From Bacteroidales bacterium (GTDB taxonomy: Bacteria > Bacteroidota > Bacteroidia > Bacteroidales > UBA7960), in NCBI GenBank assembly GCA_012521995.1, contig JAAYLH010000062.1, positions 1 through 62,130 of the forward strand: a stretch of DNA of 62,130 nucleotides, read 5' to 3'. The notes beneath the pieces were generated by a model. The model worked only from the letters and a program-made list of their open reading frames with translations, ran no database searches and was not told where the DNA came from. Both the position numbers and the translations under genes were made by a program. Shown here in pieces: positions 16,611 through 27,225 of the stretch (the stretch's first letter is position 1; every line of letters starts with the position of its first letter).

Positions 16611-18956
16611 CTACTCGTATTTCAGGGCCTCTGCCGGATTTGCCTTGAAAGCCCTCAGGGCATGATATTCCACGGTAATGACCATGATCAATACAGCCAT
16701 TCCCCCTGCAAGCAACAGGGGTATAACGCCAGCTTGGACGCAGTAGGCAAAGCCGGCCAGCCATTTCTCCATAAAGTACCATACCAGGGGCCCAGCAATC
16801 ACCAGGGCAATCAGTACCAGCATCAGGAATTCCCTGAGCATCATCTTCGAGATGTTTCCGATGCCTGCCCCCAGCACTTTCCGGAGGGCAATCTCGCGGG
16901 TACGCTGCTCAGCCGTAAACGATGCCAGTCCGAACAAGCCCAGGCAGGCAATGATGATGGCAAATCCGGCAAACAGAAGGATGATTTTTCCAAACCTTTC
17001 CTCCTGCTGATAGCTGCGGTTGAAATACTGCTGAATGGTATTGGCGTTAAAACTCCGTCCGGGCATAAATTCATTTCTTACCCCTTCAAGGTGTGTCATC
17101 AGGGCGGACATCTGGTTTCCGGTGGTTTTTACCATAGCCTGAAAACAGCGGTCTTCCCACCACGTAATCACCAGAGGTCCGATGGACTGCTGCAGGGAAT
17201 TAAAGTGAAAATCGCGCACCACACCAATAATCGGCCTTCCATCAATTTCTTTTCCGATGGCATCCTGCGGACGATCCCCCAGCTCGAAAAAATTGACCGA
17301 TGCTTCATTGATGACAATGGCAATCATTTCCTCAGATTTCAGGTCAGGGTCAAAAAGTCTTCCGGCCACTGGCTCAACACCCATCATCTCAAGGAATCCT
17401 GTGTGAATGGGGAAATATGTATATTGCTTAATCATCCCATTAACCTGAGTGCTTTCCTGCCAGGTAATGCCCCCAAAGGCAGCGCTTGCAAAACTCACAT
17501 CCACCACCTCCGGGTGTTGCCTTATGGCGGACTCCAAGGCACCTTTGCGGTCAACAACTTCCCGGTCGATACTAAAGAAGACCACGTTTTCGGAGTCAAA
17601 CCCCAGGGACTTGTCTTTCATATAGTTGATCTGGCGAAAGACGATGATGGTGGAAGCAATCAGGGCAATCGACACCAGGAACTGAAAAACGATGAGGGCT
17701 TTACGCAGAAAGAGGCCCTTTCGCCCGCGCGAGCGTTCGCCTTTTAGGGCAGCAACAGGCTGAAAGGCGGTCAGGTAAAAGGCAGGATAAATCCCCGACA
17801 AAAACCCGATGGCCAGGGTGCCAAAGAGCAATAGCATTAGAACCCCAAAGAAATTCAGGTCGGAAGTACGGAAGCTGGTGTTTGCCAAGACGTTGAAGCT
17901 TGGCAGAAGCGTCTCGACAAGGACCATTGCAAAGACCAGGGCAATGGCGGTAGTGATGACAGACTCGGTCAGGAACTGCATGATAAGCTCCCTGCGGGTG
18001 CTTCCGAGGAGTTTGCGCACCCCCACTTCCTTCGAACGGCTGGCAGCACGTGCCGTGGCCATATTCACAAAATTAATGATGGCAATAAACAAAACAAATA
18101 CTGCAAGCATCGCAAAAGCGTTGATCATCCGGCGGCTGCCATGCAAAATGGTAAACTCATGAACGAAGTGGTCGGAAAAATATATCCCGGAATAAGGAAA
18201 AAGGGAGAAATCCCGCTCACTGGTCTCCCCTGTCATTTCAAAATAATAATCCTTCAGCGCCTTGTTAGCTTTTGCTTCCGCAAGTTTAACATCCGCTTTG
18301 GGATTAATTTTGAAAAAAGTAAAGAAATTCCACCCCCCGAATTCATTTAGTATATTTGGATCCCCTGTAAGTTCGGCAAGAAAATGAAAGGGAATGATGG
18401 CAGAAACGGGTAAATGACTGTACCTGACATCTTCCACCACGCCAGTAACCATTAGGTTGTACTTGTTGCGAAAACGAAGGGTTTCCCCCACCACGTCAAT
18501 CCTGCCGAAAATATTCATCGCCTGACTTCTGGTGAGCACAATGGAGCGGTCGCTCGTGAGGGCCTGACCGGGAAGACCTGCAAGGAACTCCAGGGGAAAG
18601 AAATCAAAGAAAGTGCTGTCGGCCATAATCAGATGAGGAATGATAAAAATCTGGTCGCCCACCAGCAAATCGGCATTCCGCCCAATCCGGATATCTACCC
18701 TGAGAGATTGTTCCAACTCAGGCACCCTTTCCTCCAGGAATGGCCCCATCAGGGAACCGGACAGGGCCCAGGTTTCCATTTCAAGGCGGTAAATAGTATC
18801 CCGTTCAGGATTCCAGCGATCGTAAAGATATTGATCGATGACATAAATACAAACGAAACTAAACACCGTGATTCCGAGGCCAAACCCAACGATATTCAGG
18901 AAACTGTAAAACCGTTGCTTTAACAACGCACGTATTCCGGTTTTAAATTGATCCAT
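16611..18956 (-). CDS. MacB/FtsX-type ABC transporter permease
   Basis: A 781-residue permease with two FtsX-type halves. The first helix (RFYSFLNIVGFGLGITVFSF) and a MacB-like periplasmic domain are followed by helices near 285, 330 and 380. A second periplasmic domain then precedes helices near 670, 725 and 755, with EQRTREIALRKVLGA before them. Such proteins form the membrane part of mechanotransmission-type exporters (antibiotic, lipoprotein or stress-response exporters). No ATPase gene is adjacent, so the partner must be encoded elsewhere. In Bacteroidota these orphan permeases are often controlled by sigma-54, and a matching promoter lies upstream. Confidence 0.85.
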   Translation of the reverse strand: MDQFKTGIRALLKQRFYSFLNIVGFGLGITVFSFVCIYVIDQYLYDRWNPERDTIYRLEMETWALSGSLMGPFLEERVPELEQSLRVDIRIGRNADLLVGDQIFIIPHLIMADSTFFDFFPLEFLAGLPGQALTSDRSIVLTRSQAMNIFGRIDVVGETLRFRNKYNLMVTGVVEDVRYSHLPVSAIIPFHFLAELTGDPNILNEFGGWNFFTFFKINPKADVKLAEAKANKALKDYYFEMTGETSERDFSLFPYSGIYFSDHFVHEFTILHGSRRMINAFAMLAVFVLFIAIINFVNMATARAASRSKEVGVRKLLGSTRRELIMQFLTESVITTAIALVFAMVLVETLLPSFNVLANTSFRTSDLNFFGVLMLLLFGTLAIGFLSGIYPAFYLTAFQPVAALKGERSRGRKGLFLRKALIVFQFLVSIALIASTIIVFRQINYMKDKSLGFDSENVVFFSIDREVVDRKGALESAIRQHPEVVDVSFASAAFGGITWQESTQVNGMIKQYTYFPIHTGFLEMMGVEPVAGRLFDPDLKSEEMIAIVINEASVNFFELGDRPQDAIGKEIDGRPIIGVVRDFHFNSLQQSIGPLVITWWEDRCFQAMVKTTGNQMSALMTHLEGVRNEFMPGRSFNANTIQQYFNRSYQQEERFGKIILLFAGFAIIIACLGLFGLASFTAEQRTREIALRKVLGAGIGNISKMMLREFLMLVLIALVIAGPLVWYFMEKWLAGFAYCVQAGVIPLLLAGGMAVLIMVITVEYHALRAFKANPAEALKYE

Positions 18957-19036
18957 AACAATACGCTTTGCCCCTCTTCTACCTATAAAAACATGCCATT
19001 ATTCGTTATACGTTGGCAATCAACCTAATATAAACC

Positions 19037-19053
19037 AGGCAAAAATCTTACCT
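19037..19053 (-). promoter_or_regulatory. candidate sigma-54 promoter of the permease gene
   Basis: On the minus strand the sequence reads AGGTAAGATTTTTGCC: GG and GC elements exactly 10 bases apart, with TTGC intact at -12 and a fair match (GGTA) at -24. The start would fall near 19027, giving a leader of about 70 bases. rpoN is present in this window at 33361. Confidence 0.55.
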
Positions 19054-19063
19054 TCCATTACAA

Positions 19064-19100
19064 TGTCCATAAAAGTACACTTTCTGTCCGTTTGTGGACA
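19064..19100. promoter_or_regulatory. inverted TGTCC/GGACA site upstream of the permease
   Basis: A perfect inverted repeat TGTCC, six bases, GGACA occupies 19085-19100, centred about 65 bases upstream of the predicted sigma-54 start. A further TGTCC half-site lies at 19064-19068, 21 bases (two turns) away. It looks like a dimer site for an enhancer-binding protein. Confidence 0.5.
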
Positions 19101-19196
19101 AACCCCTGAATGAAAACCCGTAAAAAATGAAGGGTTACAACTGGAAGTAGAGAAGGGGAAAAAATCAAGTAACTTTATCATAAAATTCAAGGTTTT

Positions 19197-20219
19197 ATGC
19201 AGGAAAACATTTCAGGCTTCCTCTTGAAATACGGGTATCAAGGCCCTCTCTCCCATCGCATCAGGAAAGTCTGGAACCCATCCTGGTTCCAGGGAAGGGT
19301 GGAAAAGAAGGATTACTTTGAAGGCTGGTACCTGAAAGCAGTCAGTGCCGATGGCAGGCATTCGTGGGCTTTCATCCCCGGCCTTTCCCTGAACAGGGAC
19401 GACAACCACTCATTTGTGCAGGCCATTGATGGCAAAACAGGCAAGACCTGGTATTTCCGCTATCCCAAAGAGGATTTCCGTTTTTCTCCCGGGGATTTCT
19501 CCATAGCTGTAGGGCCAAACCTCTTCTCACAAAAGGGCATGGTGGTCGACTTGGAAAACCATGCAGGTTTTTTCAGGGGCAGGCTTGAATTTGGGGATTT
19601 TACCCGCTACCCGGTATCATTCAGGCGGCCCGGCATCATGGGCTGGTATCGCTATGTGCCCTTTATGGAATGTTACCACGGAGTAGTGAGTCTCGACCAC
19701 AGTGTGGATGGCGAAATCCTTCATTCGGAAGGACTCATCCACCTCGACCACGGCAGGGGCTACATCGAAAAGGACTGGGGAACCTCCATGCCTGAAGCCT
19801 GGATATGGATGCAAACCAACCACTTTGAGCAGGCTGGCACTTCCTTTATGCTCAGCGTGGCAAAAATCCCCTGGATCGGGAAATCCTTTACTGGCTTTCT
19901 GGGGTTTTTCCATCACCGGGGAAAGCTCCATTCCTTTGCCACCTATACGGGTGCAAAGATTCAGCACATTTCTGATAAAGGGAAGTTGCTCCATCTTGAA
20001 ATAAAACATGCGAAATTCCGAATCGAAATTGAGGCTTTACGGGGTGAGAAAGGATCGCTCAAAGCGCCCGTTTCAGGAAACATGGAACGCATCATCCACG
20101 AAAGCATTGATGCAAGCATTCGAGTCACCCTTATCGACAAAAAAAACAGGGTGTTATTTGCGGAACAGGGCATCCATGCAGGCCTTGAAACCGTGGGAAA
20201 CCTCAGCATGCTCAGCTGA
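19197..20219 (+). CDS. tocopherol-cyclase-family protein
   Basis: A 340-residue protein matching the tocopherol cyclase/DUF2804-like fold. KKDYFEGWYLKAVSADG near the N-terminus and GYIEKDWGTSMPEAWIWMQTNHF in the middle are the family hallmark phrases. There is no signal peptide. In plants and cyanobacteria the family closes the chromanol ring of vitamin E; Bacteroidota do not make tocopherol, so this member probably acts on another prenylated or lipid substrate. The gene stands alone between the divergent permease and the suf operon. No good promoter was seen in its leader. Confidence 0.78.
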   Translation: MQENISGFLLKYGYQGPLSHRIRKVWNPSWFQGRVEKKDYFEGWYLKAVSADGRHSWAFIPGLSLNRDDNHSFVQAIDGKTGKTWYFRYPKEDFRFSPGDFSIAVGPNLFSQKGMVVDLENHAGFFRGRLEFGDFTRYPVSFRRPGIMGWYRYVPFMECYHGVVSLDHSVDGEILHSEGLIHLDHGRGYIEKDWGTSMPEAWIWMQTNHFEQAGTSFMLSVAKIPWIGKSFTGFLGFFHHRGKLHSFATYTGAKIQHISDKGKLLHLEIKHAKFRIEIEALRGEKGSLKAPVSGNMERIIHESIDASIRVTLIDKKNRVLFAEQGIHAGLETVGNLSMLS

Positions 20220-20261
20220 TTAAGGCCGCTTCAGCCTGCCTAAATAAATCGAAATAAACAG

Positions 20262-20292
20262 TTGAAAATCCCCCTGAGCTTTGCTATCTTTG
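20262..20292 (+). promoter_or_regulatory. promoter of the suf operon
   Basis: TTG at 20262-20264, a 20-base spacer, TATCTTTG at 20285-20292: a full consensus match. The start should be near 20299, leaving a leader of about 97 bases before sufB. CTAAATAAA-like words flank it at 20240, 20250 and 20313. A TCCCCC/GGGGGA hairpin sits in the leader at 20332-20362. Confidence 0.8.
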
Positions 20293-20395
20293 CAAACTAA
20301 TTTAAATTAAATCTAAATAAACCTAAGGACTTCCCCCTTCCTGTTTATCATGCTTTGGGGGATTTAAAACCCGAAAACGAAAAACAGCTTTTTGA

Positions 20396-21844
<1,449 letters not shown>

Positions 21845-21877
21845 TTGTTCTGGAAATTATTTTGAAAACAACCCATT

Positions 21878-22642
21878 ATGTTACATATTAAAGATTTATC
21901 CGTATCCATTAACGGAAAAACAATCCTTAAGGGGTTTAACCTGGATGTTAAACCTGGAGAAGTGCACGCCATCATGGGCCCCAACGGCACGGGAAAAAGT
22001 ACGCTGGCAGCGGTCATCGCAGGCCGTGAAATGTTTGATGTCGATCACGGCGAAATTAGCTACCGGGGACAGGACCTCCTGGAAATGGCTCCCGAGATCC
22101 GTGCACGCGAAGGCATCTTCCTGGGCTTCCAGTATCCCGTGGAGATTCCCGGGGTGAGCATGGCCAACTTTATGCGCACAGCCCTCAATGAGAAACGCAA
22201 ATACCTCGGCCTGGAACCCCTGAGCGGTGCTGAGTTCCTTAAACTGATGGAAGAAAAGAAGAACCTGGTGGAGATCCATTCCAAACTCACAAACCGCTCT
22301 GTTAATGAAGGTTTCTCCGGCGGGGAAAAGAAAAAAAACGAGATCTTCCAGATGGCGATGCTCGAACCCAAACTGGCTATCCTTGATGAAACCGACTCAG
22401 GACTCGACATCGATGCCCTGAAGGTGGTGGCCAATGGCGTTAATAAATTACGCAGTAGCGAAAACGCAACCATCGTCATCACCCACTACCAAAGGCTGCT
22501 TGATTACATTGTTCCTGATTTTGTGCACGTGCTCTTTGATGGGCGCATTGTGAAAAGCGGCGGAAAAGAACTTGCCCTGGAGCTGGAAAGCAAAGGGTAT
22601 GAATGGATCAAAAAAGAGGCCAACGGGGTCGCTGCCAATTAA
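21878..22642 (+). CDS. sufC: Fe-S cluster assembly ATPase SufC
   Basis: A 254-residue ABC-type ATPase. Walker A is GPNGTGKST at residues 34-42; the signature is [10 protein letters not shown], in the SufC form; Walker B is [12 protein letters not shown]; and the H-loop is [12 protein letters not shown]. It drives conformational change in the SufBC2D scaffold. It lies between sufB and sufD. Confidence 0.97.
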   Translation: MLHIKDLSVSINGKTILKGFNLDVKPGEVHAIMGPNGTGKSTLAAVIAGREMFDVDHGEISYRGQDLLEMAPEIRAREGIFLGFQYPVEIPGVSMANFMRTALNEKRKYLGLEPLSGAEFLKLMEEKKNLVEIHSKLTNRSVNEGFSGGEKKKNEIFQMAMLEPKLAILDETDSGLDIDALKVVANGVNKLRSSENATIVITHYQRLLDYIVPDFVHVLFDGRIVKSGGKELALELESKGYEWIKKEANGVAAN

Positions 22643-22693
22643 TTTGTACCCTGTAGCCCCCCTTGTTTTTTTCACTAAATTACTCAGGAAACC

Positions 22694-24103
22694 ATGACTA
22701 CCAGCATCAATACCCTGCCTTTAAAGGAACGGCTGTTATCGCTCTTTTTCGAGCACCTGCCTTCCATCAAGGGCCAAGCCACTGCGGGAGTGAACCGCTT
22801 GCGCGAGGAAGGGCTGGCTGAATTTGAACGCCAGGGTTTTCCACATTCAAAACTGGAAAACTGGCGCTTCTCCGATATTGCTCCCCTGCTGGAAACCGAC
22901 TTTGCTTTCAACTTCAGCAACCAAAGCCGCGCTTTCGACATCGATAAGATTTTTACTTGCGATGTCTACGACCTCGACACCTTTAGTGTAACCCTGCTCA
23001 ATGGCTGGTTTGTATACAAGCATGCCCCCCTGACCCGCCTCGAAAATGGCACGGTCATAGGCAGCCTGGCCAAGGCCATGGAATTATACCCCGAGCTCAT
23101 CGACAAATACCTGGGCAAAGCCGCAAAACCAAAAAACTCAGCCCTGACGGCGCTGAATACCGCCTTCATCCAGGACGGGCTTTTTATTTATGTCCCCGAG
23201 GGGGTGGTGGTGGAAAAGCCAATTCAACTGATCAACATCGTTGATTCGCCCACCCCTGTGTTTCTGCAACCCCGCCACCTTACAATTGCCGAAAGAGGGG
23301 CCAAGCTTACTTTGGTACATTGTGACCACTCGCTGACCCACAACATCAGCATGACAAATACAGTAGTGGAAATCTTTGCCGAGCCGGGCGCTGAAGTTGA
23401 TCACTATAAGATTCAGAACAAGGGCAAGAACTCCGCCCTGTTTACTTCGAGCTATCTCCACCTGGAGAAAGAGAGCAAGATCCACAGCAACATCATTACC
23501 CTGAACGGAGGCTTCACCCGCAACAATGTGGATGTGCGCCTGAACGATGAGCTAGGCCATGCCGACCTCAAGGGCTTGTACCTGGTCGACCATAACCAGC
23601 ACGTCGACAACCAGGTTTTCATTGACCATGCCGCCCCCAATTGCTTCAGCAACCAATTATACAAGGGCATCCTTGATGACCAGGCCCGTGGGGTGTTCAG
23701 CGGCCGCATCCTGGTAGAACGCGACGCCCAGCAAACCCTCGCCTACCAGAACAACAAGAACCTCCTGCTTACCGATGAGGCCAAGGTAAATACCCAGCCC
23801 CACCTGGAGATCTATGCCGACGACGTGAAGTGCAGCCACGGGGCCACCGTAGGACAACTCGACCCCGACGCCATGTTCTACCTGCGTTCAAGAGGAATCG
23901 GCGAACATGCTGCACGACAATTGCTGATGCTGGCCTTCGCCGACGAAGTCGTCCAGAAGATCAGCATTGAAGCCCTCAGCCAAAGAATTGGAAATATGGT
24001 CGAAAAGCGCCTCAGGGGCGAGCTTTCCATCTGCGACCAGTGCGTATTGCACTGTAGCGACAAGGGCCCTGCCACCTTCAATATCGACATGAGCAAAATA
24101 TAA
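22694..24103 (+). CDS. sufD: Fe-S cluster assembly protein SufD
   Basis: A 469-residue SufD, the SufB paralogue in the scaffold complex that helps deliver iron. It has the long N-terminal helical part (GFPHSKLENWRFSDI), a right-handed beta-helix core (SALTALNTAFIQDGLFIYVP), and the C-terminal helices with CSHGATVGQLDPDAMFYLRSRGI, in which the conserved His and Asp lie. It precedes sufS by 7 bases. Confidence 0.96.
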   Translation: MTTSINTLPLKERLLSLFFEHLPSIKGQATAGVNRLREEGLAEFERQGFPHSKLENWRFSDIAPLLETDFAFNFSNQSRAFDIDKIFTCDVYDLDTFSVTLLNGWFVYKHAPLTRLENGTVIGSLAKAMELYPELIDKYLGKAAKPKNSALTALNTAFIQDGLFIYVPEGVVVEKPIQLINIVDSPTPVFLQPRHLTIAERGAKLTLVHCDHSLTHNISMTNTVVEIFAEPGAEVDHYKIQNKGKNSALFTSSYLHLEKESKIHSNIITLNGGFTRNNVDVRLNDELGHADLKGLYLVDHNQHVDNQVFIDHAAPNCFSNQLYKGILDDQARGVFSGRILVERDAQQTLAYQNNKNLLLTDEAKVNTQPHLEIYADDVKCSHGATVGQLDPDAMFYLRSRGIGEHAARQLLMLAFADEVVQKISIEALSQRIGNMVEKRLRGELSICDQCVLHCSDKGPATFNIDMSKI

Positions 24104-24110
24104 AACTTTT

Positions 24111-25331
24111 ATGAGCATCAATGTAGAACAACTGCGAAGGGAGTTTCCCGTCTTAAGCCAGACTGTCAACGGTAAGCCACTGGTGTACCTTGACAATGCG
24201 GCCACCACCCAAAAACCCAAAGCTGTTGTCGAGCGTCTGATGGACTATTACTACAAGGAAAACAGCAACATTCACCGGGGCGCTCATTATTTAAGCATGC
24301 AGGCCACTGAGGCTTATGAAGAGGCCCGGGAAACTACCAGGATGTACCTCAATGCCGCATTCTCCCGCGAGATTATTTTCACCCGCGGCACAACTGAATC
24401 CATCAACCTGGTAGCCAGCTCCTTCAGCCAAAAGTTCCTGAAAGAAGGCGATGAGATCCTGATCTCGGCCATGGAGCACCACTCCAACATCGTGCCCTGG
24501 CAGATGGCCTGCCAGCAAAAAGGCGCCACCCTGAAGGTGATCCCTATGGATGAACAGGGGGTGCTGCGCATGGATACCCTTGACGAACTGCTGACCGAAA
24601 AGACCCGGCTGGTAGCCGTTTCTCACGTCAGCAATGCCCTGGGCACCATTAACCCCGTTGAGGACATCATCGGCAAGGCCCATCAGAAAGGCATCCCCGT
24701 GCTGATCGATGGGGCACAGGCCGTCCCCCATATGAAGGTGGACGTACAAAAACTCGACTGCGACTTTTATTGCTTCTCGGGACATAAATTGTACGGTCCC
24801 ATGGGCGTAGGCGTTCTGTATGGCAAGGAAGAATGGCTCGAACAAATGCCTCCCTACCAGGGCGGTGGCGAGATGATCAAAGAAGTGCGCTTCACTGGCA
24901 CTACCTATAACGAATTGCCTTTTAAGTTTGAAGCAGGCACCCCCAATGTGGGCGACGTCCTGGGCCTGGAAGCCGCGCTGCGATTCGTTTCCTATCTCAG
25001 ACACGACGTCATTTCTGTTTATGAAGACAGCCTGATGCAGTATGCAATGAAACAACTGGCCACCCTGCCGGGCATCCGTTTCATTGGCACCGCCGAACAC
25101 AAAACCAGTGTCATTTCCTTCCTTTTCGACGACATTCACCCCTACGATTCGGGGGTGATCCTCGACAAACTGGGAATTGCAGTCCGCACAGGCCACCACT
25201 GCGCCCAGCCGGTCATGGATTTCTTTAATATCCCGGGCACAATCAGGGTCTCCTTTGCCATGTATAATTCCCTGAAGGAAATCGACTTGCTGATGGATGC
25301 ACTGAAAAAGGTGAGAACCCTGTTTTCATGA
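24111..25331 (+). CDS. sufS: cysteine desulfurase SufS
   Basis: A 406-residue group II cysteine desulfurase that takes sulfur from L-cysteine with pyridoxal phosphate. Lys226 (FSGHKLYGP) binds the cofactor and Cys364 (RTGHHCAQP) carries the persulfide; both fall at exactly the E. coli SufS numbers. VYLDNAATTQKP and MEHHSNIVPWQ are the other class signatures. It passes sulfur to SufE, encoded two genes downstream. Confidence 0.97.
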   Translation: MSINVEQLRREFPVLSQTVNGKPLVYLDNAATTQKPKAVVERLMDYYYKENSNIHRGAHYLSMQATEAYEEARETTRMYLNAAFSREIIFTRGTTESINLVASSFSQKFLKEGDEILISAMEHHSNIVPWQMACQQKGATLKVIPMDEQGVLRMDTLDELLTEKTRLVAVSHVSNALGTINPVEDIIGKAHQKGIPVLIDGAQAVPHMKVDVQKLDCDFYCFSGHKLYGPMGVGVLYGKEEWLEQMPPYQGGGEMIKEVRFTGTTYNELPFKFEAGTPNVGDVLGLEAALRFVSYLRHDVISVYEDSLMQYAMKQLATLPGIRFIGTAEHKTSVISFLFDDIHPYDSGVILDKLGIAVRTGHHCAQPVMDFFNIPGTIRVSFAMYNSLKEIDLLMDALKKVRTLFS

Positions 25332-25397
25332 AAATTCAACAGGCACATAAGACTTGCCTCATAAGGCCAGCAACACATAATTTGAAACAACAAAGCA

Positions 25398-25877
25398 ATG
25401 GAGCACGGTGATCCCAGAAAAACTTTCAAGAACATCAACCTGGTATATGGGGTGTTGTTTTTCTCTATGGTCATAATCTTGCTGGCCGCTTCCCTGTTTG
25501 TGAGCCGCATTGGGCCCCTGATCAGTGAGGACCCCCTGATGGAACAGATCCTCAAGATGATCGTGATCGTGTTTACCTTGGTGCTCATCCCCATTGCCCA
25601 CGGGTTCCCGCAGCGGATAATCAGCAAGATAAGCAAGGATCTGAGCCTGGCAGAAAAAATGGCTAAATACCAGGCAGCCCTCACCGTGCGCTTTGCCCTC
25701 ACCGAAGGTACGGCCTTTATGGCTTGCCTCTTTTTCTTTATCACAGGCGATACCGACCTGATGCTGGTGGTTGCCGTCATTTTACTGTATTTTATCATCA
25801 GCCGCCCGAGCCATTTCAAGGTGGCCAATGACCTGGGGCTTTCCGAACTTGAAAAAAAAGAAATTTTCACAGAATAA
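25398..25877 (+). CDS. small integral membrane protein inside the suf operon
   Basis: A 159-residue protein I cannot assign to a family. It has four hydrophobic segments: about residues 14-36 (LVYGVLFFSMVIILLAASLF), 50-70 (ILKMIVIVFTLVLIPIA), 96-115 and 121-139 (LMLVVAVILLYFIISRP), with short charged loops and a cytoplasmic tail LSELEKKEIFTE. It lies 66 bases after sufS and 44 before sufE on the same strand, so it should be co-transcribed. There are no Cys pairs or heme-type His motifs. A role in Fe-S assembly is not shown by the sequence. Confidence 0.75.
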   Translation: MEHGDPRKTFKNINLVYGVLFFSMVIILLAASLFVSRIGPLISEDPLMEQILKMIVIVFTLVLIPIAHGFPQRIISKISKDLSLAEKMAKYQAALTVRFALTEGTAFMACLFFFITGDTDLMLVVAVILLYFIISRPSHFKVANDLGLSELEKKEIFTE

Positions 25878-25921
25878 TTTACCCGCATTTTTTAATAGCT
25901 TAAACCAAACACTTACAGATT

Positions 25922-26350
25922 ATGAACATCCAGGAGATAGAAGGGGAGATCATTTTGGAATTTGCAAGTTTTGAAGACTGGCTTGACAAATACAACCACA
26001 TCATCGAGTCGGCCAGGAATATTCCTCGCATTGAACCTAAGTACAAGGAGGAGAAATTCCTGATCCAGGGCTGCCAGTCACAGGTATGGCTTCGTGCAGA
26101 CCTTGAGGACGGCAAGGTAATTTTTACCGCCGACAGCGACGCCCTTATCACCCGCGGCATCATCGCCCTGCTGATACGGGTGCTGTCGAATCAGCCCCCC
26201 CAGGACATCATTGATGCCAAACTTGAATTCATTGAAAAAACCGGGCTGCACCAGCACCTCTCGCCTACCCGCTCCAATGGGCTGGCAAGCATGGTCAAGC
26301 AAATGAAATTATATGCCATTGCCTTCAAAGCCCAGACCGAAGCCCAGTAA
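25922..26350 (+). CDS. sufE: SufE sulfur acceptor
   Basis: A 142-residue SufE, which accepts persulfide sulfur from SufS and hands it to SufB. The acceptor is Cys51 in FLIQGCQSQVW, the same number as in E. coli. The KYNHIIESARNIP N-terminal helix and ADSDALITRGIIALLIRVLS region are typical. Part of the suf cluster. Confidence 0.95.
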   Translation: MNIQEIEGEIILEFASFEDWLDKYNHIIESARNIPRIEPKYKEEKFLIQGCQSQVWLRADLEDGKVIFTADSDALITRGIIALLIRVLSNQPPQDIIDAKLEFIEKTGLHQHLSPTRSNGLASMVKQMKLYAIAFKAQTEAQ

Positions 26351-26367
26351 CACCCATAAAATCAGGT

Positions 26368-26685
26368 ATGCACATGAATTTTCTTGAAAAAGAAACCCAG
26401 GTCGTCGACGCCCTAAAAACCGTTTTCGACCCCGAGATCCCGGTGAATATTTACGACCTTGGACTCATTTACGAAATCCGTATGGAAAGCGCCGATACTG
26501 TATACATCAGGATGACCCTCACCAATCCCAACTGCCCCGTCGCCGATGAAATCCCCAGGGATGTAAGGGATGCCGTCCAGCGTGTGGAAGGCGTCAGCCA
26601 TGTTCGGGTAGACCTGGTCTTTGAACCCGAATGGAACAAGGACATGATGACCGAAGCCGCCATGCTTGAACTGGGTTTGATTTAA
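26368..26685 (+). CDS. SufT-like/MIP18-family (DUF59) Fe-S assembly factor
   Basis: A 105-residue DUF59 protein. [22 protein letters not shown] and [13 protein letters not shown] are the hallmark stretches; the Cys and the acidic residues around it are the presumed metal or cluster contact. SufT/MIP18 proteins help mature Fe-S proteins. It starts 18 bases after sufE, so it closes the operon. The ATG at 26368 was used; a second in-frame ATG two codons later is equally possible. Confidence 0.9.
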   Translation: MHMNFLEKETQVVDALKTVFDPEIPVNIYDLGLIYEIRMESADTVYIRMTLTNPNCPVADEIPRDVRDAVQRVEGVSHVRVDLVFEPEWNKDMMTEAAMLELGLI

Positions 26686-26736
26686 GGAATCCCCTGCAGA
26701 AAAAGCCCGTTCAACACCCCTGTCAAAATACTTTTT

Positions 26737-26762
26737 TTGTACAAAAAAAGATTGTATTTTTG
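26737..26762 (+). promoter_or_regulatory. possible gcvH promoter
   Basis: TATTTTTG at 26755-26762 is a good -7 box. The nearest TTG (26737-26739) leaves only a 15-base spacer instead of 19-20, so the assignment is tentative. Confidence 0.4.
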
Positions 26763-26804
26763 GCCCTTGAACAAAGAGTACCCAATCATTCACTTTTAAA
26801 TATC

Positions 26805-27191
26805 ATGGATATGAATTTCCCGGAAAATTTACTGTACACCAAGGATCACGAATGGATTAAGGTTGAAGGCGATACTGCCCTGATCGGCATCACCGACTTT
26901 GCACAAAAAGAACTTGGCGATATCGTTTATGTAGAAGTTGATACCGTTGGCGAGGCCATGGATCACGAAGAGACCTTCGGCACCATTGAAGCAGTAAAAA
27001 CTGTTTCTGACCTTTTCATGCCCGTATCAGGCGAGATCCTTGAGTTTAACGAGGCCCTGGAATCCAACCCCGATAAAGTAAACCAGGACCCTTACGGGGA
27101 AGGCTGGATCATCAAGGTCAAGATCAGCAAGCCCGAGCAAACCAAGGAACTGCTCACCGTATCGCAATACAAGGAACTGATCGGCGAATAA
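26805..27191 (+). CDS. gcvH: glycine cleavage system H protein
   Basis: A 128-residue lipoyl carrier that shuttles the aminomethyl group of glycine between the P, T and L proteins. The lipoylated residue is Lys65 in [24 protein letters not shown] and [12 protein letters not shown] are typical. I used the ATG at 26805; the ATG two codons later would also fit. The other gcv genes are not in this window. Confidence 0.95.
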   Translation: MDMNFPENLLYTKDHEWIKVEGDTALIGITDFAQKELGDIVYVEVDTVGEAMDHEETFGTIEAVKTVSDLFMPVSGEILEFNEALESNPDKVNQDPYGEGWIIKVKISKPEQTKELLTVSQYKELIGE

Positions 27192-27225
27192 TTTTTTCAA
27201 ACGGCTTTTCCAAAGCCACCACACC

